DNA of 64,000 nucleotides, taken from Culturomica massiliensis. GTDB lineage: Bacteria; Bacteroidota; Bacteroidia; Bacteroidales; Marinifilaceae. The notes beneath the pieces were generated by a model that was not told the DNA's origin, did not search any database, and saw nothing but the letters and a program-made list of their open reading frames with translations. Shown here in pieces: positions 35,201-43,786 of the stretch (its first letter is position 1; every line of letters starts with the position of its first letter). The position numbers and the translations under genes are program-made. The DNA lies in the NCBI RefSeq assembly GCF_900091655.1, contig NZ_LT594621.1, positions 1,736,001-1,800,000 on the forward strand, given 5' to 3'.

Positions 35201-35956
35201 TCAGTTTTTGATGATGCCGAGAATCTCATCGACGAGTTTGTCGAGGTTGCTGCCGCGTACCAGTATTTTGTCCGCCGGAAACGCCGTGGAGCGGAATACC
35301 GCCTTGCGTTCTGCCGCCGTCTCCTTGCGGAAGCGCTTACTGTCCGGTAGATGTGTTTCCAGAATGGGCAGGGCGAACTCGGCACAGACCTTGTCGTATG
35401 CCTTGTAAAGTTCAGTCTTTTCGCGTCCGTCCACCATGTTCCACACGAGGTAAATCCCTTTGATGCCGGACTTGCCCGTGCTTATCATCTGTTCGTTGAT
35501 GACAGTGGCGAACTTGATGGAACTCTCCATCACCACACGGTCGGCGATGATGGGCGTGAAGATATAGTCCATTTGGGAAATGGTCTGCACCACATCGGCA
35601 TTGTTGATTGTTCCCGGCAGGTCGAAGAACACGAAATCGAGGTCGGGCTGCGCTGCCACCAGATTTTCGGCGGTCTTTACCGCATCTTCCGCACGGCTGC
35701 ATCTGATGGTGTACGGGTTCTTCTTCAGTCGTTTGAGCTGCTCATACGCCAGCACCTTGTAATGCCCGTCCTCCATGACGGCTTTCATGTCACGCTTGCG
35801 CATGTCATGGATACTGTACTGCGGGAAATCGCAGTCCACCACGGCTACGTTGTAGCCTTTCACATAGTGCAGATAGCTTGCTACAAGCACTGTCAGGGTT
35901 GTCTTACCCGCTCCACCTTTCTGCGTGGAGATTGCCACATAAGTTGCTTCTTTCAT
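35201..35956 (-). CDS. traA: TraA, ParA/MinD-type ATPase
   Basis: 251 residues. Deviant Walker A KGGAGKTTL at about 12-20, the Walker B-like strand VVDCDFP near 40, and FFDLPGT near 110. First gene of the transfer operon, followed by the two small DUF3408 genes, a ParA plus ribbon-helix-helix arrangement. It may position the element or organise the relaxosome. Confidence 0.88.
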   Translation of the reverse strand: MKEATYVAISTQKGGAGKTTLTVLVASYLHYVKGYNVAVVDCDFPQYSIHDMRKRDMKAVMEDGHYKVLAYEQLKRLKKNPYTIRCSRAEDAVKTAENLVAAQPDLDFVFFDLPGTINNADVVQTISQMDYIFTPIIADRVVMESSIKFATVINEQMISTGKSGIKGIYLVWNMVDGREKTELYKAYDKVCAEFALPILETHLPDSKRFRKETAAERKAVFRSTAFPADKILVRGSNLDKLVDEILGIIKN

Positions 35957-36638
35957 TTTTTTGATAATTTATTTGGTTATACATCTGTCCGGTGGCGGTA
36001 GCGTATTGTCATTAGTACGTACGCACGCACTCCCATTCATTTATTTATTCACTCCTTAATCCGGCTGTGCCTGCGGGTATTCATCGGTTTGTCCAACCGT
36101 CCATGCTTTTATCCGTCCGCACGGACGTGTGCTTGGAAAACTATCTGTATACATACACCTGTTTTCAACCGTTTGGATTGATGCCCGGATTGCTGTCCGA
36201 ACATCTGGCGGAAGGAGTGTATTTTCAGTCCCACATCCGAATCACACTGCAAATAAACAAGGATATTTTGGAACTTGTATCACTTCTCCGGCAAGTGGCA
36301 GCACGTTGCGCCGGTTGACACTGATTGTCTGGGTCAAGCCTCTGTCCGACATCGCTTTAAGGGCGTAACTTTGCACCTGAACGGCAGGGTACGCCGCAGG
36401 TGGCGCAGCCCGGAGTTTGAAAGAAATCATCCCCAATCCGTCCCCAACGGATTTTTATGTTCACCTGAACATAGCAAGGTATGTTTTCAGCCGCTCAAAA
36501 TATTTTGAGCATCCCGGAAAACGCCTTGCCCTTGCAGGGGGCGGGCTTACCCTCCGAAGTCGGGAAGCCTCTCAAACCTACGGTGTCTGTGCCATGAAGC
36601 GGCGGCTTATGCCGTCAAACCGCTAAATCCAAAGTAAT
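35957..36638. other. Gene-free tra/mob divergent region, likely oriT
   Basis: About 680 nt between divergent traA and mobA without a credible gene. Signals: CGTCCG/CGGACG hairpin with a 2-nt loop (36114-36127); an 18-bp perfect palindrome with half-site GCTCAAAAT (36493-36510); GC-rich inverted repeat CCCT-TGC-AGGG (36529-36539) close by. Inverted repeats just upstream of the Mob genes are expected at an origin of transfer; the nick site itself was not identified. Promoters of traA and mobA must also be here. Confidence 0.55.
36620..36635 (+). promoter_or_regulatory. Leader motif before mobA
   Basis: CGCTAAATCCAAAGTA ends 3 nt before the mobA ATG. Same as the traI/traN motif apart from one missing A and one base change. 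Confidence 0.55.
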
Positions 36639-37067
36639 ATGAGTGAAAAAAAAAGAAACAAAGGCGGGAGAAATCCCAAACTCGATCCGGCGGTGTTCAG
36701 ATACACCGTCCGTTTCAGCGAGGAGGAACACAACCGTTTCCTCTCCATGTTCGAGAAGTCGGGCGTTTACGCCAAGTCGGTTTTCCTGAAGGCGCACTTC
36801 TTCGGGCAACCGTTCAAGGTACTGAAAGTGGATAAAACGCTGGTGGATTACTACACCAAGCTATCTGATTTTCATGCGCAGTTCCGCGCAATAGGCACGA
36901 ACTACAACCAAGTCGTGAAGGAACTGAGGCTGCATTTTTCCGAGAAAAAGGCGATGGCATTGCTCTACAAACTGGAGCAACAGACCGTCGAACTCGTGAA
37001 ACTGAGCCGCCAGATTGTGGAACTGTCTAAAGAGATGCAGGAAAAATGGTCGCAAAAATCAGCGTAG
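36639..37067 (+). CDS. mobA: MobA-type relaxosome accessory protein
   Basis: 142 residues. Basic N-terminus (SEKKRNKGGRNPK), then a ribbon-helix-helix-like YTVRFSEEEHNRFLSMFEKSG, then long helices. MobA proteins of Bacteroides elements bind oriT next to the relaxase. It overlaps mobB by 22 nt. Confidence 0.8.
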   Translation: MSEKKRNKGGRNPKLDPAVFRYTVRFSEEEHNRFLSMFEKSGVYAKSVFLKAHFFGQPFKVLKVDKTLVDYYTKLSDFHAQFRAIGTNYNQVVKELRLHFSEKKAMALLYKLEQQTVELVKLSRQIVELSKEMQEKWSQKSA

Positions 37068-38296
37068 GAAACTCGTTGTACGGCGCACTTGCCTACAACG
37101 GGGAGAAGATCAACAAGGAGGAAGGGCGGCTGCTGACGACCAACCGCATCTACAATGACGGTACGGGAACGGTGGACATCCGCCGGGCGATGGAGGACTT
37201 CCTCGCCCTGATGCCCGTGCGGTCGAAGGTGGAGAAGCCGGTGGTGCATATCTCGCTCAACCCGCATCCCGACGATATGCTGACCGACACCGAGCTTCAG
37301 GACATCGCGCGGGAGTATCTGGAGAAGATGGGCTTCGGCAACCAGCCCTATATGGTGTACAAGCATGAGGACATAGACCGCCACCACCTGCATATCGTGA
37401 CGGTGCGGGTGGACGGGGACGGCAGGAGCATAGACACCCGAAACAACTTTTACCGTAGCAAGCAGATAACCCGCGAGCTGGAACGGAAATACGGGCTGCA
37501 TGACGCGGAACGGAAAAGCCGCCGTACCGATATGCCGCTGCATAAAGTGGATGTTTTGGCGGGCGATGTGAAGAAACAGGCGGGGAATGTGGTAAAGGAA
37601 CTTAACCGCCGTTACCGTTTCCAGACGATGGGCGAATACCGCGCCCTCCTTTCCTTATATAATATGACGGTGGAGGAAGCGCGGGGCAACGTGCGCGGAC
37701 GGGAATATAATGGGCTGGTCTATTCCGTTACGGACGACAGTGGCAACAAGGTCGGCAATCCTTTCAAGTCCTCGCTCTTCGGGAAGTCCGTCGGCTATGA
37801 TGCCGTACAGAGAAAGTTCGCCCGTTCAAAAACGGAAATCAAGGACAGAAAACTCGCCGACATGACGAAGCGCACCGTCCTTTCCGTACTGCAAGGCACG
37901 TATGACAAGGAGAGGTTCATTGCCACACTCAAGGAGAAAGGTATTGACACCGTGCTGCGCTATACGGAGGAAGGACGCATCTACGGGGCCACGTTCATCG
38001 ACCACCGAACAGGATGCGTGTTGAACGGCTCACGCATGGGCAGGGAACTGTCCGCCAACGCCTTGCAGGAACACTTCACGCTGCCATACGCCGGACAGCC
38101 GCCGGTTCCGCTTTTCATTACCACGGAGGGTCAGGAGGAAACGCAAGCTCCGTCCACTCCCGAATACGGAAGGGACTTGGACGGCATGGGCTTGTTCTCT
38201 CCCGAAGGCCCAGCAGTGGACGCCGAGGAGGAAGCCTTCATCCGGGCGATGCAGCGCAGGAAGAAAAAGAAGAAGCGCAAGGGCTTGGGAATGTAA
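37046..38296 (+). CDS. mobB: MobB relaxase
   Basis: 416 residues. The relaxase histidine motif is HEDIDRHHLHIV near residue 108, with HISLNP upstream (about 67) and a Tyr-containing N-terminus (NSLYGALAYN). Nicks oriT and carries the strand into the recipient. Acidic/proline-rich end with a basic tail (RRKKKKKRKG). Overlap with mobA implies coupled translation. Confidence 0.87.
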   Translation: MVAKISVGNSLYGALAYNGEKINKEEGRLLTTNRIYNDGTGTVDIRRAMEDFLALMPVRSKVEKPVVHISLNPHPDDMLTDTELQDIAREYLEKMGFGNQPYMVYKHEDIDRHHLHIVTVRVDGDGRSIDTRNNFYRSKQITRELERKYGLHDAERKSRRTDMPLHKVDVLAGDVKKQAGNVVKELNRRYRFQTMGEYRALLSLYNMTVEEARGNVRGREYNGLVYSVTDDSGNKVGNPFKSSLFGKSVGYDAVQRKFARSKTEIKDRKLADMTKRTVLSVLQGTYDKERFIATLKEKGIDTVLRYTEEGRIYGATFIDHRTGCVLNGSRMGRELSANALQEHFTLPYAGQPPVPLFITTEGQEETQAPSTPEYGRDLDGMGLFSPEGPAVDAEEEAFIRAMQRRKKKKKRKGLGM

Positions 38297-38337
38297 TCAG
38301 TCAGACAAAGTATCAACAATCAAAACAATTTCAAGGT

Positions 38338-40347
38338 ATGTCACAACAAGAAGACGATTTGAGGGCATTGGCGAAAATCATGGATTTTCTGCGTGCCGTG
38401 AGTATTATTTTAGTGGTCATGAACGTGTACTGGTTCTGTTATGAAGCCATACGGCTCTGGGGTGTGGACATCGGTGTGGTGGACAGGATACTGATGAACT
38501 TCAACCGCACGGCGGGGCTGTTCCGTTCCATCCTCTACACGAAACTATTTGCCGTCCTCCTGCTTGCCCTGTCCTGTCTGGGGACAAAGGGCGTGAAGGG
38601 CGAGAAAATCACGTGGGGGAAAATCTGGGCGGTCCTTGCCGTGGGCTTCGTGCTGTTCTTCCTCAACTGGTGGATACTGGTCCTGCCATTGCCGGTGGAG
38701 GCGGTGACGGGACTGTATATCCTGGCCGTTGGTGCGGGCTATGTATTCCTGCTGATGGGCGGTCTGTGGTTGAGCCGCCTGTTGAAGCACAACCTCATGG
38801 ATGATGTGTTCAACAACGAGAACGAGAGCTTCATGCAGGAAACGCGGCTTATCGAAAGCGAGTATTCGGTCAATCTTCCGACACGGTTTTACTACAAAAA
38901 GCGTTGGAACAATGGCTGGATCAATGTCGTGAATCCTTTTAGGGCTTCCATCGTGTTGGGTACTCCGGGCAGCGGTAAATCCTATGCAGTGGTAAATAAT
39001 TTCATCAAGCAGCAGATAGAAAAGGGCTTCTCGATGTATGTGTACGACTTCAAATTCAGCGACTTGTCCACGATAGCATACAACCATCTGCTGAACCACC
39101 CGGAGGGCTACAAGGTGAAACCGAAGTTTTATGTGATAAACTTCGATGACCCGCGACGTTCGCACCGTTGCAATCCCATTCACCCGGACTTCATGGAGGA
39201 TATTACGGACGCTTATGAGAGTGCGTACACCATTATGCTCAACTTAAATAAAAGTTGGGTGCAAAAGCAGGGCGACTTTTTCGTAGAATCGCCCATCATC
39301 CTTTTCGCGGCTATTATCTGGTATCTCAAAATTTTCCAGAACGGCAAGTATTGTACATTCCCCCATGCGATTGAGTTCCTGAACCGCCGCTATGAGGATA
39401 TTTTCCCGATACTGACCTCTTACCCGGAATTGGAAAACTATCTTTCTCCGTTCATGGACGCATGGCTCGGAGGGGCTGCGGAGCAGTTGATGGGGCAGAT
39501 AGCAAGCGCGAAAATCCCTTTGTCAAGGATGATTTCCCCGCAGCTCTATTGGGTGATGTCGGACAGCGAGTTCACGCTGGACATCAACAACCCCGAAGAA
39601 CCGAAAATACTCTGTGTGGGCAACAATCCCGACCGTCAGAATATCTACGGGGCCGCTCTCGGTCTGTATAACTCCCGTATCGTGAAACTCATCAACAAGA
39701 AAGGGATGCTGAAGTCGTCGGTCATCATCGACGAGCTGCCCACGATTTATTTCAAGGGGTTGGACAACCTTATCGCCACCGCGCGAAGCAACAAGGTTGC
39801 CGTGTGTCTGGGCTTTCAGGATTTCAGCCAGTTGGTGCGCGACTACGGTGATAAAGAAGCGAAGGTCGTGATGAACACCGTCGGCAATATCTTTTCCGGT
39901 CAGGTGGTGGGTGAAACCGCCAAGACGCTTTCCGAACGCTTCGGTAAGGTGTTGCAGAAACGGCAGTCCATTTCCATCAACCGGCAGGATGTTTCCACCT
40001 CCATCAACACGCAGATGGATTCACTCATCCCGCCGAGCAAGATTTCCGGCTTGACGCAGGGTATGTTTGTCGGTTCGGTATCCGACAACTTCAACGAGCG
40101 TATCGAGCAGAAGATTTTCCATTGCGAGATTGTCGTGGATGCCGAGAAGGTGAAGCGCGAGGAGAAAGCCTACAAGAAAATCCCCGTCATTACCGACTTT
40201 ACGGACGGGGACGGCAACGACCGCATGAAGGAAACGGTTCAGGCGAATTACAGGCGCATCAAGGAGGAAGTGAAGCAGATTGTTCAAGAGGAACTGGAAC
40301 GTATCGCAAATGATGAAAACTTGAAACACCTGTTGCAGCAGAAATAA
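38338..40347 (+). CDS. mobC: MobC/TraG-type coupling protein (VirD4-like)
   Basis: 669 residues from ATG 38338; the longer frame upstream overlaps mobB. Four membrane helices in the first 150 residues, Walker A LGTPGSGKSY near 208, and Walker B VIIDELPTIYF near 463. Couples the relaxosome to the transfer channel. It ends element 1's mobilisation operon, followed by a large palindromic structure. Confidence 0.88.
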   Translation: MSQQEDDLRALAKIMDFLRAVSIILVVMNVYWFCYEAIRLWGVDIGVVDRILMNFNRTAGLFRSILYTKLFAVLLLALSCLGTKGVKGEKITWGKIWAVLAVGFVLFFLNWWILVLPLPVEAVTGLYILAVGAGYVFLLMGGLWLSRLLKHNLMDDVFNNENESFMQETRLIESEYSVNLPTRFYYKKRWNNGWINVVNPFRASIVLGTPGSGKSYAVVNNFIKQQIEKGFSMYVYDFKFSDLSTIAYNHLLNHPEGYKVKPKFYVINFDDPRRSHRCNPIHPDFMEDITDAYESAYTIMLNLNKSWVQKQGDFFVESPIILFAAIIWYLKIFQNGKYCTFPHAIEFLNRRYEDIFPILTSYPELENYLSPFMDAWLGGAAEQLMGQIASAKIPLSRMISPQLYWVMSDSEFTLDINNPEEPKILCVGNNPDRQNIYGAALGLYNSRIVKLINKKGMLKSSVIIDELPTIYFKGLDNLIATARSNKVAVCLGFQDFSQLVRDYGDKEAKVVMNTVGNIFSGQVVGETAKTLSERFGKVLQKRQSISINRQDVSTSINTQMDSLIPPSKISGLTQGMFVGSVSDNFNERIEQKIFHCEIVVDAEKVKREEKAYKKIPVITDFTDGDGNDRMKETVQANYRRIKEEVKQIVQEELERIANDENLKHLLQQK

Positions 40348-40376
40348 CAGATTCCTTTATATATGAAAAAGGGGAT

Positions 40377-40462
40377 GTGTCAAAACACCCAAAATATGAA
40401 AATTACCCCTGTCACAGATATCTGTAGCAAGGGTAATTTTGTTAAAAAGAGAGTTTTGACAC
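40377..40462. repeat. Nested palindrome between mobC and a convergent gene
   Basis: Outer arms GTGTCAAAAC (40377-40386) and GTTTTGACAC (40453-40462), inner arms AAAATTACCC (40399-40408) and GGGTAATTTT (40431-40440), and a central palindrome ACAGATATCTGT (40414-40425), all exact. It overlaps the 3' end of the minus-strand gene at 40442. It can serve as a two-way terminator, but the three nested exact palindromes also resemble a small mobile repeat. Confidence 0.6.
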
Positions 40463-40855
40463 CCTCTTTTTATTCTCAGATTTGAGATGCTTGTTGATGG
40501 TGGTAATGGCAAGCGTCAGCAAATAATTTTTCAGTTCTGTATCGTCTTTAAGCAGTATGCTGTATTCTTCGGCAAACATTCTCAACAGTCTGGTTCTGAG
40601 TTTCGACATTTCTTCACCGAAAGGTATCTGTCGGTTTTCTTGCCAATACTCAATCACTACGGAAGATACCAGCCACTTGAACTCGGATTTCATCTCTTTG
40701 CCGAGTTTCTTGAAGCGGATTTGTTCGCTAATTGGCGGCTCGTTGTATGGCATTATGTCTGCCGGGTCATAAACGGATATACTGCCGATACCATAATCCA
40801 TGATTATCGGTAAATCAGTTTTTACATCATTCTTATGTTTCTTCTTTTTAGCCAT
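40442..40855 (-). CDS. Hypothetical protein
   Basis: 137 residues. Lysine-rich start (AKKKKHKND), then a helical acidic/basic region (LRMFAEEYSILLKDDTELKNYLLTLAI). No family recognised. It begins 5 nt after the AlbA_2-type gene ends, so both are in one operon. Confidence 0.6.
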   Translation of the reverse strand: MAKKKKHKNDVKTDLPIIMDYGIGSISVYDPADIMPYNEPPISEQIRFKKLGKEMKSEFKWLVSSVVIEYWQENRQIPFGEEMSKLRTRLLRMFAEEYSILLKDDTELKNYLLTLAITTINKHLKSENKKRVSKLSF

Positions 40856-40860
40856 ACCCG

Positions 40861-42315
40861 TTATTGTTGCAGGAAACCTTTACCTTTATCAGTAAGATAG
40901 TATTTCTGTTGCGGACTCTTGGAGCCTATGGGATAAAGTGAAAGGACCAAACCGGAATTTATTGCCGGATGGATATAGTTCTTTAAGAAATTCCTTTTAT
41001 CTTTCATTCCCGTTTTCTCCATGATTTCTTTAGCAGAGAGAGTGTTGTTCCCAATAGCAGACAACAGTTTTCCTAACTGTGGGGTTACTGTGGGGTTACT
41101 ATAGGGTTGCTGTGGGGTTGCTGTGGGGTCTTGTCCTACTGTAGTTCTTGTATAATGAAACACAATCCATACAGCATTGCCGTCGGTATGAAACTCCGGA
41201 TCCGGAATACCGACACGGCGACATTCGTTTACCATAAGGGCTATGCCACGTCCCCAACTCTCCAATACTGCACTTTTGTACAGCACATTGGCTACTATCA
41301 GATTTTGTGGTTCGGAATTGTGGCCACCCAACAGTTTCTCAATGGTAATATCAGGCGGAAATGTTCCGCTGTTTTCAATCTCCACGCGGTCATCATAGAT
41401 AGCAATCCCGACTGAACTGCCGGGGCGATGGTAAACACGATGTGCAAAAGCATTTATGCAACATTCTCTCAATGCCTTATATGGCACATTCAGTTCCTCT
41501 TCTCTGTACAAACCTTCAATTTTACCGGAAAGGGACAAATGCTTGAAGAAAAATGCCATTGCAGCATCCAGCAAGTTGAATATATTGCCTGTCACACGCT
41601 GATTATCTAAAAATTCATCTTTTGTCGTTCCTTTGAACCGGGCTAAACGGAGCAGACATTGGGGATAATGGTAGAAGTTTCGTCCGAATAGGACAACGGA
41701 AGCATTGTTCAGCTTTCCATCATTCAACAAGTCAAATTTTTCAAGGATGGTTCGGACATCCTCCTGCATAGAACCTTCCGGCAAACGTCCGCCTCTGATT
41801 CCTCCACGTACTGCGCCCAAGATTGCCGTTTCGTCAAGGTCGGATATTTTCAAGCTGGGATTTTGCATGGAATCCCAAGCATAGGTTCCGCCTCGCTGCA
41901 TAACCAACAGGTTGTATATACCCTGCGGCATGGCAGATGTAACGCTCTCTATCCGTTGATAAGCCCTCCCCTTATAGGTGAACGGGCGCATATATCGTTG
42001 TTCTTCCGCTGATAAAGCTATAACACTTTTGTTCGTTCCCGGAATGTCTGTATAGGATATATCAATGGTCGCAAACGGCTCGATTCGTCTGATGGTTTCC
42101 GCAATATCGCGCTTCGTCTTGTCGCTCACTTCCTGACCGATAATCTTTCCCTTGTCGGTTACACCGAACAGCACCGTGCCGCCCGTACCGTTCAGGAAGG
42201 CACAAAGAGTTTCCATTCCACGCTCCAACTGCCCGGTAGTTTCTTTGAACTCAACTGTCCCGCCTTCGGCTCCGGCAATCAGTCCATTCAATATTTCGAG
42301 GTTATCTATTTTCAT
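40861..42315 (-). CDS. AlbA_2/Schlafen-type protein with GHKL-like domain and winged-helix end
   Basis: 484 residues. N-terminus is an AlbA_2 domain (GGTVEFKETTG, FLNGTGGTVLFGVTDKG). A helical middle region follows. About 285-395 is an ATPase_c_4-type segment (ALRECCINAFAHRVYHR, IENSGTFPPDI, ESWGRGIALM). The end (LSAKEIMEKTGMKDKRNF) is a winged helix. Such proteins are seen as regulators or in defence islands. The linker contains a 5-unit 11-bp tandem repeat, which is not a multiple of three, so unit gain or loss would cut off the winged helix. Confidence 0.78.
   Translation of the reverse strand: MKIDNLEILNGLIAGAEGGTVEFKETTGQLERGMETLCAFLNGTGGTVLFGVTDKGKIIGQEVSDKTKRDIAETIRRIEPFATIDISYTDIPGTNKSVIALSAEEQRYMRPFTYKGRAYQRIESVTSAMPQGIYNLLVMQRGGTYAWDSMQNPSLKISDLDETAILGAVRGGIRGGRLPEGSMQEDVRTILEKFDLLNDGKLNNASVVLFGRNFYHYPQCLLRLARFKGTTKDEFLDNQRVTGNIFNLLDAAMAFFFKHLSLSGKIEGLYREEELNVPYKALRECCINAFAHRVYHRPGSSVGIAIYDDRVEIENSGTFPPDITIEKLLGGHNSEPQNLIVANVLYKSAVLESWGRGIALMVNECRRVGIPDPEFHTDGNAVWIVFHYTRTTVGQDPTATPQQPYSNPTVTPQLGKLLSAIGNNTLSAKEIMEKTGMKDKRNFLKNYIHPAINSGLVLSLYPIGSKSPQQKYYLTDKGKGFLQQ
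41077..41131. repeat. 11-bp tandem repeat inside a coding region
   Basis: Five units of CTGTGGGGTTR start at 41077, 41088, 41099, 41110 and 41121; units one and two are identical, the third has three changes and the last differs at the end. Read on the minus strand it encodes the linker TPQQPYSNPTVTPQ of the AlbA_2-type protein. Confidence 0.85.
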
Positions 42316-42443
42316 CCGTCATTGATTAATACTTGCAAAGTTAATGATTTTAATCGGCTTTCCGGCAGATAATAGAGTGATTGTAAATGAAGAAGGATAA
42401 GAAACCGTATAATCCGGCCGCTTATCCTTTGTTTGGCATTCGT

Positions 42444-43055
42444 TTATCTCCTCATCCGCTCCAATTCATCGTCATGTCGCATCTTCGCGTTCAGTTTGTC
42501 CTGCATCTTTTCAAGGAAGTAGGTGCGACTGTCGCTTTTCCTGCGTTTGATGTCCGTATAGAAGCGGTAGCAGTCTTTGGACTCCACACCGAAAAAGGAA
42601 TAGAGGACAGGGGCAAGCTCTTTCAGCGAAGCCTTGCCGCCATTGATGCAGCCGGTGGCGTAGAGGGCATAGATTAGCTCTACCAACTCGACGGCATTAC
42701 CGGTCCATTGCAGGGCTGGGACTGTGGCTTTGGTTTCGGATGTGGATGTTAGTGGTGGCACGGAGGTAATTGCAGAAGCGGATACTATCTTCTGCATCTT
42801 TCGGATGAAGGATAACGCCTTGCGGATATACACAGTGACGACATTCTCCTCCGATACCGACAAGTTCTGTGGATGGTGCTGTAATTCGATTTCGGCAAAA
42901 GCCAACGCCACAATAATATGCTTGGCATCATTGCCGCCGTAGCACAGGTTTATTACTTCCTGCACGAATCCGCCGTATGCCGTTTCCGTGCTACCGTTGT
43001 CTTTTCCGTTTATCATGGCGAAAAACTGTGTTTCCGCCAGTATGAGATGGTTCAT
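42444..43055 (-). CDS. rteC: RteC-like regulator
   Basis: 203 residues, near the usual RteC length. The C-terminal 90 residues show the RteC pattern (WTGNAVELVELIYALYATGCI, LKELAPVLYSFFGV, FYTDIKRRKSDSRTYFLEKM). RteC of CTnDOT activates the excision operon by binding an inverted repeat. Upstream lies a perfect 22-bp palindrome and three further operators, so it may regulate itself. RteA/RteB and tetQ, its usual neighbours, are not in this window. Confidence 0.8.
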   Translation of the reverse strand: MNHLILAETQFFAMINGKDNGSTETAYGGFVQEVINLCYGGNDAKHIIVALAFAEIELQHHPQNLSVSEENVVTVYIRKALSFIRKMQKIVSASAITSVPPLTSTSETKATVPALQWTGNAVELVELIYALYATGCINGGKASLKELAPVLYSFFGVESKDCYRFYTDIKRRKSDSRTYFLEKMQDKLNAKMRHDDELERMRR

Positions 43056-43087
43056 TCTCTTTTCTGTTTTGAGGGTTTACACTTGTT

Positions 43088-43109
43088 TATCAGTGTGCGC
43101 ACACTGATA
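43088..43109. promoter_or_regulatory. Perfect 22-bp palindrome upstream of rteC
   Basis: Half-site TATCAGTGTGC repeats as its exact complement. It ends 33 nt upstream of the rteC start. A TATGATTTGC sequence on the minus strand (43116-43125) could be the -7 box (with one extra spacer base), placing the palindrome around the transcription start, where a repressor would act. Confidence 0.68.
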
Positions 43110-43229
43110 TATGGTGCAAATCATAGCCCTAAACACGAGAAAAGATTGTGAGAAAATTGTACTACATTGTTTTTCAGAAAGATAAAATTCAAAAATAATT
43201 TTATCCTTGATTGCATCCCTTGTGAAATG

Positions 43230-43299
43230 TGTTCAGATTCTGAACATGTGTTCACTTTCTGAGCACGGAAATCCCGCCAAGATGTTCATAATCTGAACA
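43230..43299. promoter_or_regulatory. Three TGTTCA-N5-TGAACA operator-like sites
   Basis: Copies at 43230-43246 (perfect arms), 43249-43265 (one change, TGAGCA) and 43283-43299 (perfect arms). They lie between rteC and the RibD-like gene, both on the minus strand. Repeated dyads with constant 5-nt spacers are typical binding sites of a dimeric regulator. Confidence 0.65.
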
Positions 43300-43301
43300 T
43301 T

Positions 43302-43715
43302 TTATGCCCGTGGCTCTTTATGATAGGTAAGCCGGATTACTCCGTCCCTATAAGTTTTGTTCTCCATAAGCCGCCAGTCATTCATAGGTAGTGCTGACTT
43401 GAAAAAATGCGCTCCGTTTCCGTCGATGGTTGGAACAACGTATAGTATGATTTCATCTATCACGTTCATCCGTAACAGTCCGTTGGCATATTCGGTATTC
43501 CCGGCAGTTACTTCCAACAAATGACAAATGCTTCCACCTTCCTCCCCCCATTCTTGAAGCACGGATACCGAATAGTCGGATGTCAGCTTATACAGGGCAT
43601 TGGCACGTATTTCATCCATACCGTAATCTTCGGTTTGAAGCAACCGCTTCCGGGGATGCAGTTTCATCGGACAGCCATCTATTGAGATAACGGCAAGTAA
43701 TTGTATTTTCGCCAT
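43302..43715 (-). CDS. RibD C-terminal/DHFR-like protein
   Basis: 137 residues from ATG 43715; the longer open frame passes through a hairpin region and is not used. Begins AKIQLLAVISIDG and contains VTAGNTEYANGLLRMNVIDEIILYVVP, matching the RibD C-terminal/dihydrofolate-reductase-like fold (small NADPH-dependent reductases). Short for the family. Such genes are often placed beside rteC on CTnDOT-like elements. Substrate unknown. Confidence 0.75.
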   Translation of the reverse strand: MAKIQLLAVISIDGCPMKLHPRKRLLQTEDYGMDEIRANALYKLTSDYSVSVLQEWGEEGGSICHLLEVTAGNTEYANGLLRMNVIDEIILYVVPTIDGNGAHFFKSALPMNDWRLMENKTYRDGVIRLTYHKEPRA

Positions 43716-43786
43716 AACGTATTTTCTTTCCTTTTTGGCGAGGCAAAAAAGTAGCGTGCAATTCACACTACTTTCAAGCGATGGCT

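Noticed and set aside
36067..36626. Small open frames in the tra/mob gap
   Set aside because: Overlapping, short, unlike known proteins; the region is better explained as oriT and promoters.
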